From Nocardia transvalensis NBRC 15921 (GTDB lineage: Bacteria; Actinomycetota; Actinomycetes; Mycobacteriales; Mycobacteriaceae), in assembly GCF_000308875.1 (NCBI RefSeq), contig NZ_BAGL01000070.1, forward strand, positions 124,001-188,000: a stretch of 64,000 nt of DNA, given 5' to 3'. The position numbers and the translations under genes were made by a program. Numbering within the stretch: position 1 is the first letter of the stretch; every line of letters starts with the position of its first letter. Below the pieces are notes generated by a model. The model had not been told where the DNA came from. It did no database searches and was given only the letters and a program-made list of their open reading frames with translations. Below, piece after piece: positions 1 to 8,868 of this stretch.

Positions 1-396
1 GATCTGCTGGAGGAGGCCGTGGAGGTCCAGCTGGCCGTAGTGCTCTACGAGTAGACCGTTGTCGAAGTGGTCGATGTGGATGACGCCCACGGAAACGGCG
101 GTTCCCGTGGGGGCGTGGGCGCCGAAGGAGCCGATGTGGGTGCCCTCGAAACGGCAGCGGGAGACGAAGCGGGCGCCGATGACCAGTACCTCGTCGAGGA
201 TGTGACGGCCGTCGGGGAATCCGCGGTAGAACACCTCCTGATTGCGCCGCCACGCCGCTAGGCCCATGGGTGGTCCGCTGCCCACTCGGACGACCAGGTC
301 GGGTGAGACCAGCGCGCCGATCGTGGACCAGTCCTGCGCGTCGAGCACCTGGTACAGACGCTCGCCGGTTGTTCTCGTGGTGTCCTCCACGCTCAT
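1..396 (-). CDS. SnoaL-like / NTF2-fold protein (3' end outside window)
   Basis: The reading frame opens at an ATG (394-396, minus strand) and stays open for 132 codons to the window edge, so the C-terminus is missing. The product begins MSVEDTTRTTGERLYQVLDA and contains a DWSTIGALVSPDLVV stretch followed by a tryptophan-rich WRRNQEVFYRGFPDGRH segment and alternating beta strands. This is typical of SnoaL-like polyketide-cyclase or NTF2-fold proteins, which bind small hydrophobic ligands or catalyse simple cyclisation or hydration. No substrate can be assigned. The gene runs in the same direction as sbcC, whose stop lies 46 bp upstream of this start, so they may be co-transcribed. No strong ribosome-binding site is visible. 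Confidence 0.7.
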   Translation of the reverse strand, partial: MSVEDTTRTTGERLYQVLDAQDWSTIGALVSPDLVVRVGSGPPMGLAAWRRNQEVFYRGFPDGRHILDEVLVIGARFVSRCRFEGTHIGSFGAHAPTGTAVSVGVIHIDHFDNGLLVEHYGQLDLHGLLQQI

Positions 397-442
397 GAGC
401 ACCAAGGGTAGGTCGGAGTCCGCGATACTTCTCGCGGAAGGC

Positions 443-3400
443 TCAGGCGACGACCGTCCGCAGCCGGGAACCGGTGGGCTCACGGATGACGTGCAGGCGG
501 CTCGGGATCCGCTGCCGCATCTCGTCCACGTGGCTGACCACGCCGACCACGCGTCCGCCGGACCGCAATTCGTCGAGGACGCCCATGACGGAATCGAGGG
601 TGTCGGCGTCGAGACTGCCGAAGCCCTCGTCGATGAACAGGGTGTCCAGCACCAGCCCGCCGGATTCCGCGGCCACCACATCGGCCAGGCCGAGTGCGAG
701 GGCCAGCGAGGCCATGAACGTCTCACCGCCGGACAGGGTCTTCGCCGGGCGGACGGCGCCGGTGTAGTCGTCGCGGATGTCCAGACCCAGCCCGCCGCGG
801 CGGCCGCGCGGTCCGGCGGCGTCGCTGTGCACGAATTCGTAACGGCCGCCGGACATGCGGCGCAACCGCACCGATCCCGCGAGCGCCACCTCCTCCAGGC
901 GCGCGGCAAGCACGTAGGAGCGCAGCGACATCCGGCGATTGTTCTCCCCGCGGCCGGCCACCACCTCGGCGAGTCCTGCCAGTTCCTCGTGGGCGCGCTG
1001 CATGGGGGCGATGCGATCCACGGCCGCCCACAGCTGGCCGCCGAGTTCCTCCAGCTGCGCCACGCGCCGGGCCGCCTCGGCGTGTGCGCCGACGGCGGCG
1101 TCCAGGCGGATACGAGCCTGGGCGACACGGGATTCCAGCTCGTCGAGGTCGACCGGTTCGATATCGGCCGCCGCCCGGATCTCCGGTTCGGCCAGGACCG
1201 CCTCGGCGTGCGCGCGGGCCCGGTCGGCGGCGACCAGTTCGGTCTCCATCTCGGCCTGCTGCTCGGCGGTGCGCGTGGCGGCGCCCACGACCTTGGCGTA
1301 GGCCGCCAGGGCCGCGTAGTCCGGATCGGAAAGGCCCTCGGCGGCAACGGTGTCCGTCGCCGGCGCCAGCTCCGCCGCGCGGGCCAGCTGTTCGACGCGG
1401 CGGGCCAGGACCGACACCTGCTCGCGAGCGGCGGCGGCCTCGGCGCGGGCATCGCGGAGATCGGCGGCGTCGCGTACGAGCGCCTCCAGGCGGGCGCGGC
1501 GGCGTTCCACCGTGCCGTCGGCGCCCGCGGCCTCGCGCAGCCGCTCGGTGAGTTCGGCCAGTCGCCGGTCGGCGCCCAGGATGCGTTCCTGGACCGCGCT
1601 GCGGCGGGATTCGAGGTCGCGCAGCTCGTCGTGCAGCCGGGTCTCGGCGGTGCGCAGGCCGGCCAGTTCGACGGTGAGATCGTCGTGCCGCGCGGCCGCG
1701 CGCCCGGCGGCCTCGTGGCGTTCGGTGGCGGCGTTCAGGGCGGCGGCCAGTTCCGCCTTGTCGCCGTCGCCGCCGCGGTCGACCAGAACCTCGATGCGGC
1801 GGTCCAATTCGGTGCTGCGGGCCAGTGCCCGGTCGCGGACGGCCTCGGCGGCGCGTTCGGCCGCTACGGCCCGTTCCTCGTCGGTCCTGGTGGCGGCCGA
1901 CTCGGCCGGGCGAGCCGGCACCGGATGTTCGGTCGCGCCGCAGACCGCGCACGGCTGCCCGTCCGCGAGCGCGCCCGCGAGTTCGGCGGCCATACCCGCG
2001 AGCCGCCGCTCGCGCACGGTCAGGGTGTGTTCCCGCGCGTCGGTGTGCGCGGAGCGCGCCGCCTCGTACTCGGTGCGGGCCTGCGCCGATTCCGTGCGGC
2101 ACCGCACCAGCTCCACCGCGGCCGTCGCGGCCGAGCGCAGCCGCTCGCATTCGGCGGCCATCCCGGCCAGCCCCGCCATCGCGTCGGCGGCCTCGCGCAG
2201 CCGCACCTCGGCCGTCCGGATCGTCTCGGGCAGTTCCGCCCGCCGCACCGCCATCTTCTCGATACGCCCGGCCAACTCCGCGGATTCGGTGCGCAGCTCG
2301 GTCAATTCGACCGTCAGCGCACTGGCCGACTCCGCATCGACCCGAACCTCGTCCAGCCCCCCGATCTGCGCCGTCCACCGCTGCACAGCCAGCCCGATCC
2401 CGCCCTCGGCCACGGAACCGGACGTGTCCGCACGGTCGGCCACGACCGAATCCTCAGCTTCACCAACGGAAGTCACACCCTCAGCTGAACCACCCCCGTC
2501 ACGGGCGGCAGTCAGACTCTCAGCCGAACCGTCCTCGTCACGGGCGGCAGGCACACCCTCAGCCGAACCATCCCCGTCACGGGCGGCAGGCACAGACTCA
2601 GGCGTATCGCCCGCGTCACGAGCGTCGGTCGTATCCTCCGCAGCACGAGCGGCGGACGGGGCCGCGTTCTTGGGCAAGAAGCTCTCGATCGAGAACAGCT
2701 CCAGCTCAACGGGTTCCGTCAGATCGACGACTACCGCCTCATCGCCATCCGGCCCGGCGTCGAGGGACGACGGTTCGGCCCGCAACGGCGGCTCCGCGGT
2801 CAGAGATTTCCCGGCCCCCGGCAGCGACTCGACTCCTGCCGAGTCCTCAACTCCGGACGGCGATTCGGCACCGGACATCGGCTCGATGTCGGACGGCGTC
2901 CCAGCACCGAATACCGAGGTGGCGGCGTCCGGAGCCAACTCCGCGAGAGCGGTGGCGAGGTCGGTTTCCCAGAGTTCCCCGGCGGCGAGATCGGCCGCGG
3001 CCCAGGCGGTTCCGGAGAGTTCGGCGCTGGGGGGTTCGAGGAGGCGGGTGGCCAGGCGTTCGGCGGCCGCGCGGGCGTCGTCGTCGCGGCGGCGCAGGGC
3101 GACGGCGGCCGCACGCGCTTCGGTGAGGGCGGCGGCGACGGGTTCGGCGCGGCGGGCTCGGTCGAGTTCGGTCGTCAGGCGGGTGCGGTGGTCGGCGCGG
3201 GCGGCGTGGTCGGCGAGCCGGGCGCGAGCGGCCGTCAGACGGCGGCGGAGTTCCTGCAAGCGCCGCTGTTCCTCGGCGGCGGCCTGGGTGCGGGTCGAAT
3301 CCTGCTGGCAGCGTTCCAGTTCCGCCGTCGCGGTGGTCAGATCGGTGCGCGCGGTGGCGAGCAACCGCTGCGACCACTCGACGGCTTCCAGCGGCCCGAC

Positions 3401-4078
3401 GGTCTCCGTGGCACCGGCCCCCGCGGCGACCCCGACCTGCGCGACGGACCTATCGATACTCTGCCGCTGCGCCTCGAGGTCGGCGCCGCTCTCGCGCCGC
3501 CGCTGCGCGAGCCACTGCTCGGCGGTGCCGAAACGCTCGGTGTCGAAGAGCTTTTCGAGCAGCTTCTCGCGATCCTCGTTGTCCGCGCGCAGGAATCGCG
3601 CGAAATCGCCCTGCGGCAGCAGCACGACCTGGAAGAACTGGTCGGCGCTCATACCGAGCAGACGATTCACCTCGTCGCCGATATCCGGTATGCGCGAGAG
3701 ATTGTGGCCGCGACCGTCGAGCCACTCCAGCGTGGCGGAGGCCTGCTCGGTGGCCCATCCGGTGCCGCGCTTCTTGGGGCGCTGGAACTCCGGCGAACGG
3801 ATCAGCCGCAGCCGCCGGCCGCCGAGCGTGGCCTCCAGCATCACCCGCGGCGGGGTCTGCGGGTCGGCGTGATCGGAGTGCAGCCGCTTGCTCTCGCCCC
3901 GCGCGCCGGGCACCCGCCCGTAGAGCGCGAACGCGATCGCGTCGAGCACCGTGGTCTTGCCGGCGCCGGTCTGCCCGTGCAGCAGGAACAGCCCGTCGGC
4001 GCCCAGCTCGTCGAAATCGACGGCGGTGGTATCGGCGAAGGGGCCGAACGCGGTCATCTCCAGCCGGTGCAGCCTCAT
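443..4078 (-). CDS. sbcC: SbcC, exonuclease subunit (SMC-like ATPase)
   Basis: Large subunit of the SbcCD (Mre11-Rad50-type) nuclease, which opens hairpins and trims blocked double-strand ends. The 1211-residue product starts MRLHRLEMTAFGPF. It has the Walker A GQTGAGKT (residues 35-42), long coiled coils, a zinc-hook CAVC (about residues 710-713), the ABC signature LSGGE near residue 1115 and Walker B FIDEGFGSLD near 1147. The start is chosen because the ATG overlaps the sbcD stop as ATGA, indicating translational coupling. A frame extending further upstream lies inside sbcD and is not used. An odd feature is a roughly 180-residue acidic, Ser/Ala/Pro-rich insertion (about residues 373-553) inside the first coiled coil, containing 13-residue tandem repeats. 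This makes the protein longer than usual. Assignment is secure; the insertion has no known role. Confidence 0.95.
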   Translation of the reverse strand: MRLHRLEMTAFGPFADTTAVDFDELGADGLFLLHGQTGAGKTTVLDAIAFALYGRVPGARGESKRLHSDHADPQTPPRVMLEATLGGRRLRLIRSPEFQRPKKRGTGWATEQASATLEWLDGRGHNLSRIPDIGDEVNRLLGMSADQFFQVVLLPQGDFARFLRADNEDREKLLEKLFDTERFGTAEQWLAQRRRESGADLEAQRQSIDRSVAQVGVAAGAGATETVGPLEAVEWSQRLLATARTDLTTATAELERCQQDSTRTQAAAEEQRRLQELRRRLTAARARLADHAARADHRTRLTTELDRARRAEPVAAALTEARAAAVALRRRDDDARAAAERLATRLLEPPSAELSGTAWAAADLAAGELWETDLATALAELAPDAATSVFGAGTPSDIEPMSGAESPSGVEDSAGVESLPGAGKSLTAEPPLRAEPSSLDAGPDGDEAVVVDLTEPVELELFSIESFLPKNAAPSAARAAEDTTDARDAGDTPESVPAARDGDGSAEGVPAARDEDGSAESLTAARDGGGSAEGVTSVGEAEDSVVADRADTSGSVAEGGIGLAVQRWTAQIGGLDEVRVDAESASALTVELTELRTESAELAGRIEKMAVRRAELPETIRTAEVRLREAADAMAGLAGMAAECERLRSAATAAVELVRCRTESAQARTEYEAARSAHTDAREHTLTVRERRLAGMAAELAGALADGQPCAVCGATEHPVPARPAESAATRTDEERAVAAERAAEAVRDRALARSTELDRRIEVLVDRGGDGDKAELAAALNAATERHEAAGRAAARHDDLTVELAGLRTAETRLHDELRDLESRRSAVQERILGADRRLAELTERLREAAGADGTVERRRARLEALVRDAADLRDARAEAAAAREQVSVLARRVEQLARAAELAPATDTVAAEGLSDPDYAALAAYAKVVGAATRTAEQQAEMETELVAADRARAHAEAVLAEPEIRAAADIEPVDLDELESRVAQARIRLDAAVGAHAEAARRVAQLEELGGQLWAAVDRIAPMQRAHEELAGLAEVVAGRGENNRRMSLRSYVLAARLEEVALAGSVRLRRMSGGRYEFVHSDAAGPRGRRGGLGLDIRDDYTGAVRPAKTLSGGETFMASLALALGLADVVAAESGGLVLDTLFIDEGFGSLDADTLDSVMGVLDELRSGGRVVGVVSHVDEMRQRIPSRLHVIREPTGSRLRTVVA
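2480..2635 (-). repeat. 39-bp tandem repeat inside sbcC
   Basis: Three close copies of a 39-bp unit start at 2480, 2519 and 2558, with a degenerate fourth at 2597. On the coding strand each encodes a 13-residue unit of the type SAEGVPAARDGDG. The unit length is a multiple of three, so copy-number change keeps the frame. The repeats lie within the acidic insertion of the SbcC coiled coil. Confidence 0.85.
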
Positions 4079-5250
4079 GCCGTCAGCTCGTCGGGGACGG
4101 CCGCCGCGGTCTCCCCCTCCGGTTCGGCGGCCGCGGCCACCAGCGCGCGCTCCATCCACTGCATCTCGCCCGGGGACGGTTCGCCGCGGACGTCGTCGAG
4201 GAAGCTGCGCGCTATGTCGGTATCGCGTCGGCCCTGCACCCGCTCACGGTAACGCAATTCCGGATTGCCCTCGGGCCGAACCCATTCCACGTGTACGGCG
4301 TGCGGGAAACGGGTGCGCAGCCGACGCAGCGCGTCCACCGGGCGGGCGTGGTCGGTCAGCGTCGCCGAGACGTAGTCGTCCTCCGCCGCGGCGTGCTCCG
4401 GGTCGGCGACCAGGTCGTCCAGGGCGCCGGTGAGCTGGCTGAGCCCGCGCACCTCGGGCAGATCGCGGCGCGTGACCTCGGTCAGCCCGTCCTTGCCCAG
4501 ATCGACGATCCAGACCGCCTTGCGGTGCGAGCGCTCGGCGAAGGAGTACGGCAGCGGGGAGCCGCTGTAGCGCACGGCCTCCGACAGCGTCTGCGGCGAA
4601 TGCAGGTGGCCGAGGGCGACATAGTCGACGCCGTCGAAGGCGCCCAGCGGGACCGTCTCCACCCCGCCGACCGAGATGGTCCGCTCCGAGCCCGTCGCCT
4701 CGCCGCCCACCACGAAGGCGTGCGCCAGCACCACCGATCGCGGATTGCCTCGCGCGTCGAGGTCGGCGCGGATACGGGCCATCGCGGCGTCCAGGATCTC
4801 CGCGTGCGAACGCGCCTGCGGCACCTCGAGTTCGGCGCGGGTGATCTCCGGTTCCAGATAGGGGATGCCGTAGCAGGCGATCTCGCCGAACTCGTCGGAC
4901 AGCAGCACGGGATTCCGGACATCGGCCACGCTGGTGCGCAGGTGCAGCCCGCCGGCCGCGGCGAAACTCCCCAGCGCGCCGAGCCGGGTCGGCGAATCGT
5001 GGTTGCCGGAGGTAGCCACGATCACCGCGCCTGCCGCCCGGATCGCCTCGAATCCCCGGTTGCACACCGCGATCGCGTCGGCGCTGGGAATGGACCGGTC
5101 GTACACGTCGCCCGGCACCAGCACCACCTCGACGCGCTCCTCGGCCACGATCTCGGCGAGGGACTCCAGCGAACGCGCCTGGTCGGCAAGCAGATCCACA
5201 CCGTGGAACGTGCGCCCTATGTGCCAGTCCGACGTATGCAGCATCCGCAT
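4075..5250 (-). CDS. sbcD: SbcD, exonuclease subunit (metallophosphoesterase)
   Basis: Nuclease subunit of SbcCD, a calcineurin-like Mn-dependent phosphoesterase. The 391-residue protein begins MRMLHTSDWHIGR, giving phosphoesterase motif I (D..H). It continues with PGDVYDRS (motif II), SGNHDSPTR (motif III), VLAHAFV and LGHLHSPQ (metal-binding histidines). The ATG at 5250 is selected because family members start directly before the first beta strand; the longer upstream frame gives a non-conserved basic leader. The stop overlaps the sbcC start by 4 bp, so the two subunits are made from one transcript. The promoter must lie in the 280-bp gap shared with the divergent rmuC gene. Confidence 0.95.
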   Translation of the reverse strand: MRMLHTSDWHIGRTFHGVDLLADQARSLESLAEIVAEERVEVVLVPGDVYDRSIPSADAIAVCNRGFEAIRAAGAVIVATSGNHDSPTRLGALGSFAAAGGLHLRTSVADVRNPVLLSDEFGEIACYGIPYLEPEITRAELEVPQARSHAEILDAAMARIRADLDARGNPRSVVLAHAFVVGGEATGSERTISVGGVETVPLGAFDGVDYVALGHLHSPQTLSEAVRYSGSPLPYSFAERSHRKAVWIVDLGKDGLTEVTRRDLPEVRGLSQLTGALDDLVADPEHAAAEDDYVSATLTDHARPVDALRRLRTRFPHAVHVEWVRPEGNPELRYRERVQGRRDTDIARSFLDDVRGEPSPGEMQWMERALVAAAAEPEGETAAAVPDELTA

Positions 5251-5406
5251 GCCGCGAAACCGTAGACGCTCCCACCGACATATCCGAAACCGCCAGGCCG
5301 AACACGTTCCTGAAAATTCCCTTCGCCCAGCGTGTCGAACGGACACGCCACCGTGTTCGCTGACGACATGCCGGTGGGCCGACCCCTATACGGCAATTCC
5401 CGTGAT

Positions 5407-5480
5407 CACGGCCTCGGGTGGTGACTCGACGCTGATCGTTCCCGGGACCACGGCCTCGGGTCGTGACTCGACGCTGATCG
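5407..5480 (+). repeat. Two-copy 42-bp-period direct repeat upstream of rmuC
   Basis: A 32-bp block at 5407-5438 recurs at 5449-5480 with a single mismatch. Both contain CGGCCTCGGGT and GTGACTCGACGCTGATCG. Similar CCCG bases before each copy suggest duplication of a 42-bp unit. It lies between the divergent sbcD and rmuC genes and could carry duplicated regulator-binding sites. Confidence 0.8.
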
Positions 5481-5530
5481 ATAGCCGGGGTGGTCGTACT
5501 TGTCGGTGGGATGGGGCACTATCTGCACTC

Positions 5531-6667
5531 ATGACCGCACCGATGCTGTTTGCGCTGCTGTTGGTGTTCGCCGCCGGGGTCGGGCTCGGGTGGCTGGGGC
5601 ATGCCGCGCGGGCGGGGCAGCGGGCAGCGGCGGCCGAGGCGCAGCTGGCGGCGCTGCGGGACAACGAGAGGCTGCTGCGGCAGTCGCTGAGCGCGGCCAA
5701 CGAGGATGCGGCGCGGCGCAATTCGACCGCGCTGGGCACACTGGTGGATCCGCTGCGCGAGGCGGTCGGCGCGCTGAACCAGCACCTCCGCCAGGTCGAG
5801 CACAATCGCATCAACGCCTACTCCGGCCTGCGCGAACAGGTGGCGGGCATGCAGCGGGTCTCGCATCAGCTGTCCACGCAGACCGGCCAGCTGGTCTCCG
5901 CGCTGCGGGCCCCGCAGGTGCGCGGGCGCTGGGGCGAGATCCAGCTGGAGCGGGTGGTGGAGCTGGCCGGTATGGCGCGGCACTGCGATTTCGACACCCA
6001 GGTCAGCCGGTCCGGACAGGACGGTGGGGTGCGGCCGGATCTGGTGGTGCGGCTGGCCGGCGGGCGGCACATCGTCGTGGACGCCAAGGTCCCGCTGGCC
6101 GCCTACCTGGACGCCACGGCCGAGGACGATCCGCGACTGTGTGGCGAACACCTCGCACGGCATGCCAAACACCTGCGCGGACACGTCGATCAGCTCGCCG
6201 ACAAGGCGTACTGGACCGCGTTCGACCCCTCACCGGAATTCGTGGTGCTCTTCGTTCCCGGCGACCCGTTCCTCGACGCCGCGCTGACCGCGGATTCCGG
6301 CCTCCTCGAATATGCCTTCGGCCGGAATGTGATTCTCGCTACACCCACGACGCTGATCGCCCTGTTGCGCACGGTCGCGTACGGCTGGCGGCAGGAGGCG
6401 CTGTCGCGGGATATGGCGACGGTTCAGCAATTGGGCCGCGAACTGTACGCGCGGTTGGGCACCACCGGCCGCCACCTGGATCGTCTGGGCGCTCAGCTGG
6501 GAAAGGCCGTCGACGCGTTCAACCAGACGGTGACGACGGTGGAGTCGCGGGTCATGGTCACGGCCCGCCGCCTGCACGAGTTGGACGTGGGCGATCGGGA
6601 GGTACCGGCGATCGGCCGGGTGGAGTCCTGGCCGCGCGCCGCGGGGGCGGCCGAGACCACAGAGTAG
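5531..6667 (+). CDS. rmuC: RmuC-family DNA recombination protein
   Basis: RmuC proteins limit recombination at inverted repeats and carry a predicted PD-(D/E)XK-like nuclease core. The 378-residue product starts MTAPMLFALLLVFAAG, a single N-terminal membrane segment with a GLGWLG end. A coiled coil of about 110 residues follows, then the RmuC core: VRGRWGEIQLERVVELAGM, a PDLVVRLAGG strand and an IVVDAKVPLAAY motif holding catalytic-type D and K residues. FVPGDPFLDAAL and TPTTLIALLRTVAYGWRQE close the family signature. The ATG at 5531 is chosen because it places the membrane anchor at the N-terminus; a longer frame exists upstream but reads through the repeat region. Divergent from sbcDC, a functionally matching neighbour. 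Confidence 0.93.
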   Translation: MTAPMLFALLLVFAAGVGLGWLGHAARAGQRAAAAEAQLAALRDNERLLRQSLSAANEDAARRNSTALGTLVDPLREAVGALNQHLRQVEHNRINAYSGLREQVAGMQRVSHQLSTQTGQLVSALRAPQVRGRWGEIQLERVVELAGMARHCDFDTQVSRSGQDGGVRPDLVVRLAGGRHIVVDAKVPLAAYLDATAEDDPRLCGEHLARHAKHLRGHVDQLADKAYWTAFDPSPEFVVLFVPGDPFLDAALTADSGLLEYAFGRNVILATPTTLIALLRTVAYGWRQEALSRDMATVQQLGRELYARLGTTGRHLDRLGAQLGKAVDAFNQTVTTVESRVMVTARRLHELDVGDREVPAIGRVESWPRAAGAAETTE

Positions 6668-6716
6668 AGCGGACATCCGCCCGGCCTCGAGACACGTTTC
6701 GGCCTAGGCAGATAGT

Positions 6717-7535
6717 GTGCTTTACGTGGCAGCTACCCAACGCGAGCGATCCGAGGTGCCCGCATCGCACCGCTCGATCATCCCGTCGGTGCCCGGCGTC
6801 CCCGCCGGCGCGGCGGTGTTGATCGCGGTCGCGTGCACTTTCATCGGGTTCTTCATCGATGCGGGCGGCAGTGGCAAGGAGCTGACCCTCACCTTCGCGG
6901 CCTGCTACATCGTGGGATGTGTGCTGGCGGCTCTCGTGGTCCGCTACCGGGGACTGTTCACCACGATGGTGACGCCTCCCCTGCTGTTGTTCGTCTCCGT
7001 GCCGCTCGCCTACCAGCAACTGACGGGCCGGAGTTCGACCTCGCTGAAGGACATCCTGCTGAATCTGGCGATCCCGCTGGTGAACAGATTTCCGACGATG
7101 GCGATCGCCACGGTCCTGGTGTTGCTGATCGGCGGCGGCCGCGTCCTGATGCATCGCCAGGAGCAGCAGCCGCGACCCGGCGGTGACCGTTCCCGCCGAG
7201 GCGGCTCGCGCAGCCCGCGCCCCGGCGACAGGGCTCGCCGCAGCCGTACCTCCGGCTCACCGGATACCTTGCGCCGCCGCGCCCGCTCGTCGGCCTCGTC
7301 ATCGGCCGCCGATGCCGATCCGGAGCCCGCCCCACGCTCGAATCGACGATCCGGTGGACGTGTCGCCGAACGTCCGCCCCGCGTCTCCCCGGGCAAGAGC
7401 TACCCCCGCACCTCCGAGCGCGCCGCAGCCGAACCGACGCCCCGGCGCAGCCGTCCGCAGCCCGGCGACGTCCCGCCGCACCCGCGCCCGAACGTCCGCT
7501 ACCGCGACCGCGATTCGGGCCGCGTCGAACGCTGA
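6717..7535 (+). CDS. DUF6542-type membrane protein
   Basis: The product of about 270 residues has four predicted membrane helices in its first 150 residues (GAAVLIAVACTFIGFFI; FAACYIVGCVLAALVV; VTPPLLLFVSVPLAY; PTMAIATVLVLLIGGG). An Arg/Ser/Pro-rich, highly basic cytoplasmic tail of about 120 residues without predicted fold follows. The position next to ispH matches Rv1111c in M. tuberculosis, a DUF6542 protein of unknown function. The start is GTG at 6717; an in-frame GTG at 6726 (VAATQRERSEVPASH) is equally possible and no clear Shine-Dalgarno decides between them. The basic tail could contact nucleic acid or acidic lipid heads, but this is inference. Confidence 0.8.
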   Translation: MLYVAATQRERSEVPASHRSIIPSVPGVPAGAAVLIAVACTFIGFFIDAGGSGKELTLTFAACYIVGCVLAALVVRYRGLFTTMVTPPLLLFVSVPLAYQQLTGRSSTSLKDILLNLAIPLVNRFPTMAIATVLVLLIGGGRVLMHRQEQQPRPGGDRSRRGGSRSPRPGDRARRSRTSGSPDTLRRRARSSASSSAADADPEPAPRSNRRSGGRVAERPPRVSPGKSYPRTSERAAAEPTPRRSRPQPGDVPPHPRPNVRYRDRDSGRVER

Positions 7536-7662
7536 CGCGCCGCGCGGGGTGCATGGTGCCCACGCCCGTTCACATCGAGTGAGGGGCGAACATCGTTACG
7601 TGGCAAGCGCATTCGCAAGCCGCCGAGCAACCTCCCGTTTGCGTCCGGGGACGAGAATTGCG

Positions 7663-8667
7663 TCAGCGGCGGGCGGGGCGGAGTTCCCGGGGGAGAGAAA
7701 AGACGAGGGTTTCGTTGGCGGTGGTGACCGGCTGGACCTCGCCGTAGCCGTGGTCGGCCAGGAGGTCCAGGACGCCGCGGACGAGGATGTCGGGGACCGA
7801 GGCGCCGGAGGTGACGCCGACCGTGCGGACGCCCTCGAGCCAGGCCGTATCCACCTCGTCGGCGAAATCCACCAGGTACGACGCACGGGCGCCGGCGTTG
7901 AGGGCGACCTCGACCAGACGCTGGGAGTTGGAGGAGTTGCGCGAGCCGACCACGATCACCAGATCGCATTCCGGCGCCATCGCCTTGACCGCGGTCTGGC
8001 GGTTGGAGGTGGCGTAGCAGATGTCGTCGCTCGGCGGATCCTGCAGTTTGGGGAAACGCTCGCGCAGCCGCTGCACCGTCTCCATGGTCTCGTCGACCGA
8101 GAGGGTGGTCTGCGAGAGCCAGATCACCTTGTCCTCGTCGCGCACGGTGACGCTGTCGACCGCGTCGGGGCCGTCCACCAGCTGGACATGGTCGGGCGCC
8201 TCACCGGCGGTGCCCTCCACCTCCTCGTGGCCCTCGTGGCCGATGAGCAGGATGTCGTAGTCGCTGCGGGCGAAGCGCTTGGCCTCCTGGTGCACCTTGG
8301 TCACCAGCGGGCAGGTGGCGTCGATGGCGTGCAGATTGCGCGCGGCGGCCGATTCGTGGACCGCGGGCGAGACGCCGTGCGCGGAGAACACCACGACCGC
8401 GCCCTCGGGCACCTCGTCCGTCTCCTCCACGAAGATCACTCCGCGCTCGCGCAGCGTCTCGACCACGTGCCGGTTGTGCACGATCTCCTTGCGCACGTAG
8501 ACGGGGGCGCCGTGCTTCTCCAGCGTGCGCTCGACGGTCTCGACCGCGCGATCCACGCCGGCGCAGTACCCGCGCGGCTCGGCGAGCAGCACGCGTTTGG
8601 CCGAGCCGGACGACGCCTCGCCGGCCGACCGGGCGATTCCGACATTCAACGGGATAGCCGAGGACAT
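7663..8667 (-). CDS. ispH: 4-hydroxy-3-methylbut-2-enyl diphosphate reductase
   Basis: IspH (LytB) carries out the last step of the MEP pathway, reducing HMBPP to IPP and DMAPP with a [4Fe-4S] cluster. The 334-residue product shows the three cluster cysteines in LAEPRGYCAGVDRAV, DATCPLVTKVH and GSRNSSNSQRL-preceding DDICYATSNRQ. It also has the substrate-binding FSAHGVSP and IGHEGHEEVEGT. The N-terminus carries about 23 extra residues before the conserved KRVLLAEPRG. Divergent from the lipid-droplet protein gene and convergent with the DUF6542 gene, as in mycobacteria (Rv1110). No other MEP genes are in the window. Confidence 0.96.
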   Translation of the reverse strand: MSSAIPLNVGIARSAGEASSGSAKRVLLAEPRGYCAGVDRAVETVERTLEKHGAPVYVRKEIVHNRHVVETLRERGVIFVEETDEVPEGAVVVFSAHGVSPAVHESAAARNLHAIDATCPLVTKVHQEAKRFARSDYDILLIGHEGHEEVEGTAGEAPDHVQLVDGPDAVDSVTVRDEDKVIWLSQTTLSVDETMETVQRLRERFPKLQDPPSDDICYATSNRQTAVKAMAPECDLVIVVGSRNSSNSQRLVEVALNAGARASYLVDFADEVDTAWLEGVRTVGVTSGASVPDILVRGVLDLLADHGYGEVQPVTTANETLVFSLPRELRPARR

Positions 8668-8868
8668 GGCCCCAGCTTACGTGCGCCCATGACGACGCGC
8701 CCGGGCGGCGGGCCACGCACCGGCCCCGACACGCCTCCCGACGAGCCGAATCGCCGCGGTTTCCGGACACACCCCGACATCTCCGCGAGCCCCGGCGGCT
8801 GATTAAGTAAGGACATGGGTAAATCACGCGGCCCCACCCTTTGCATCACACCGCGTTTCGGGCACGCT

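Noticed and set aside
242..3872. Long open frames opposite or out of frame with sbcC
   Set aside because: High GC at third positions keeps several frames open; only the SbcC frame has recognisable motifs and sensible composition.
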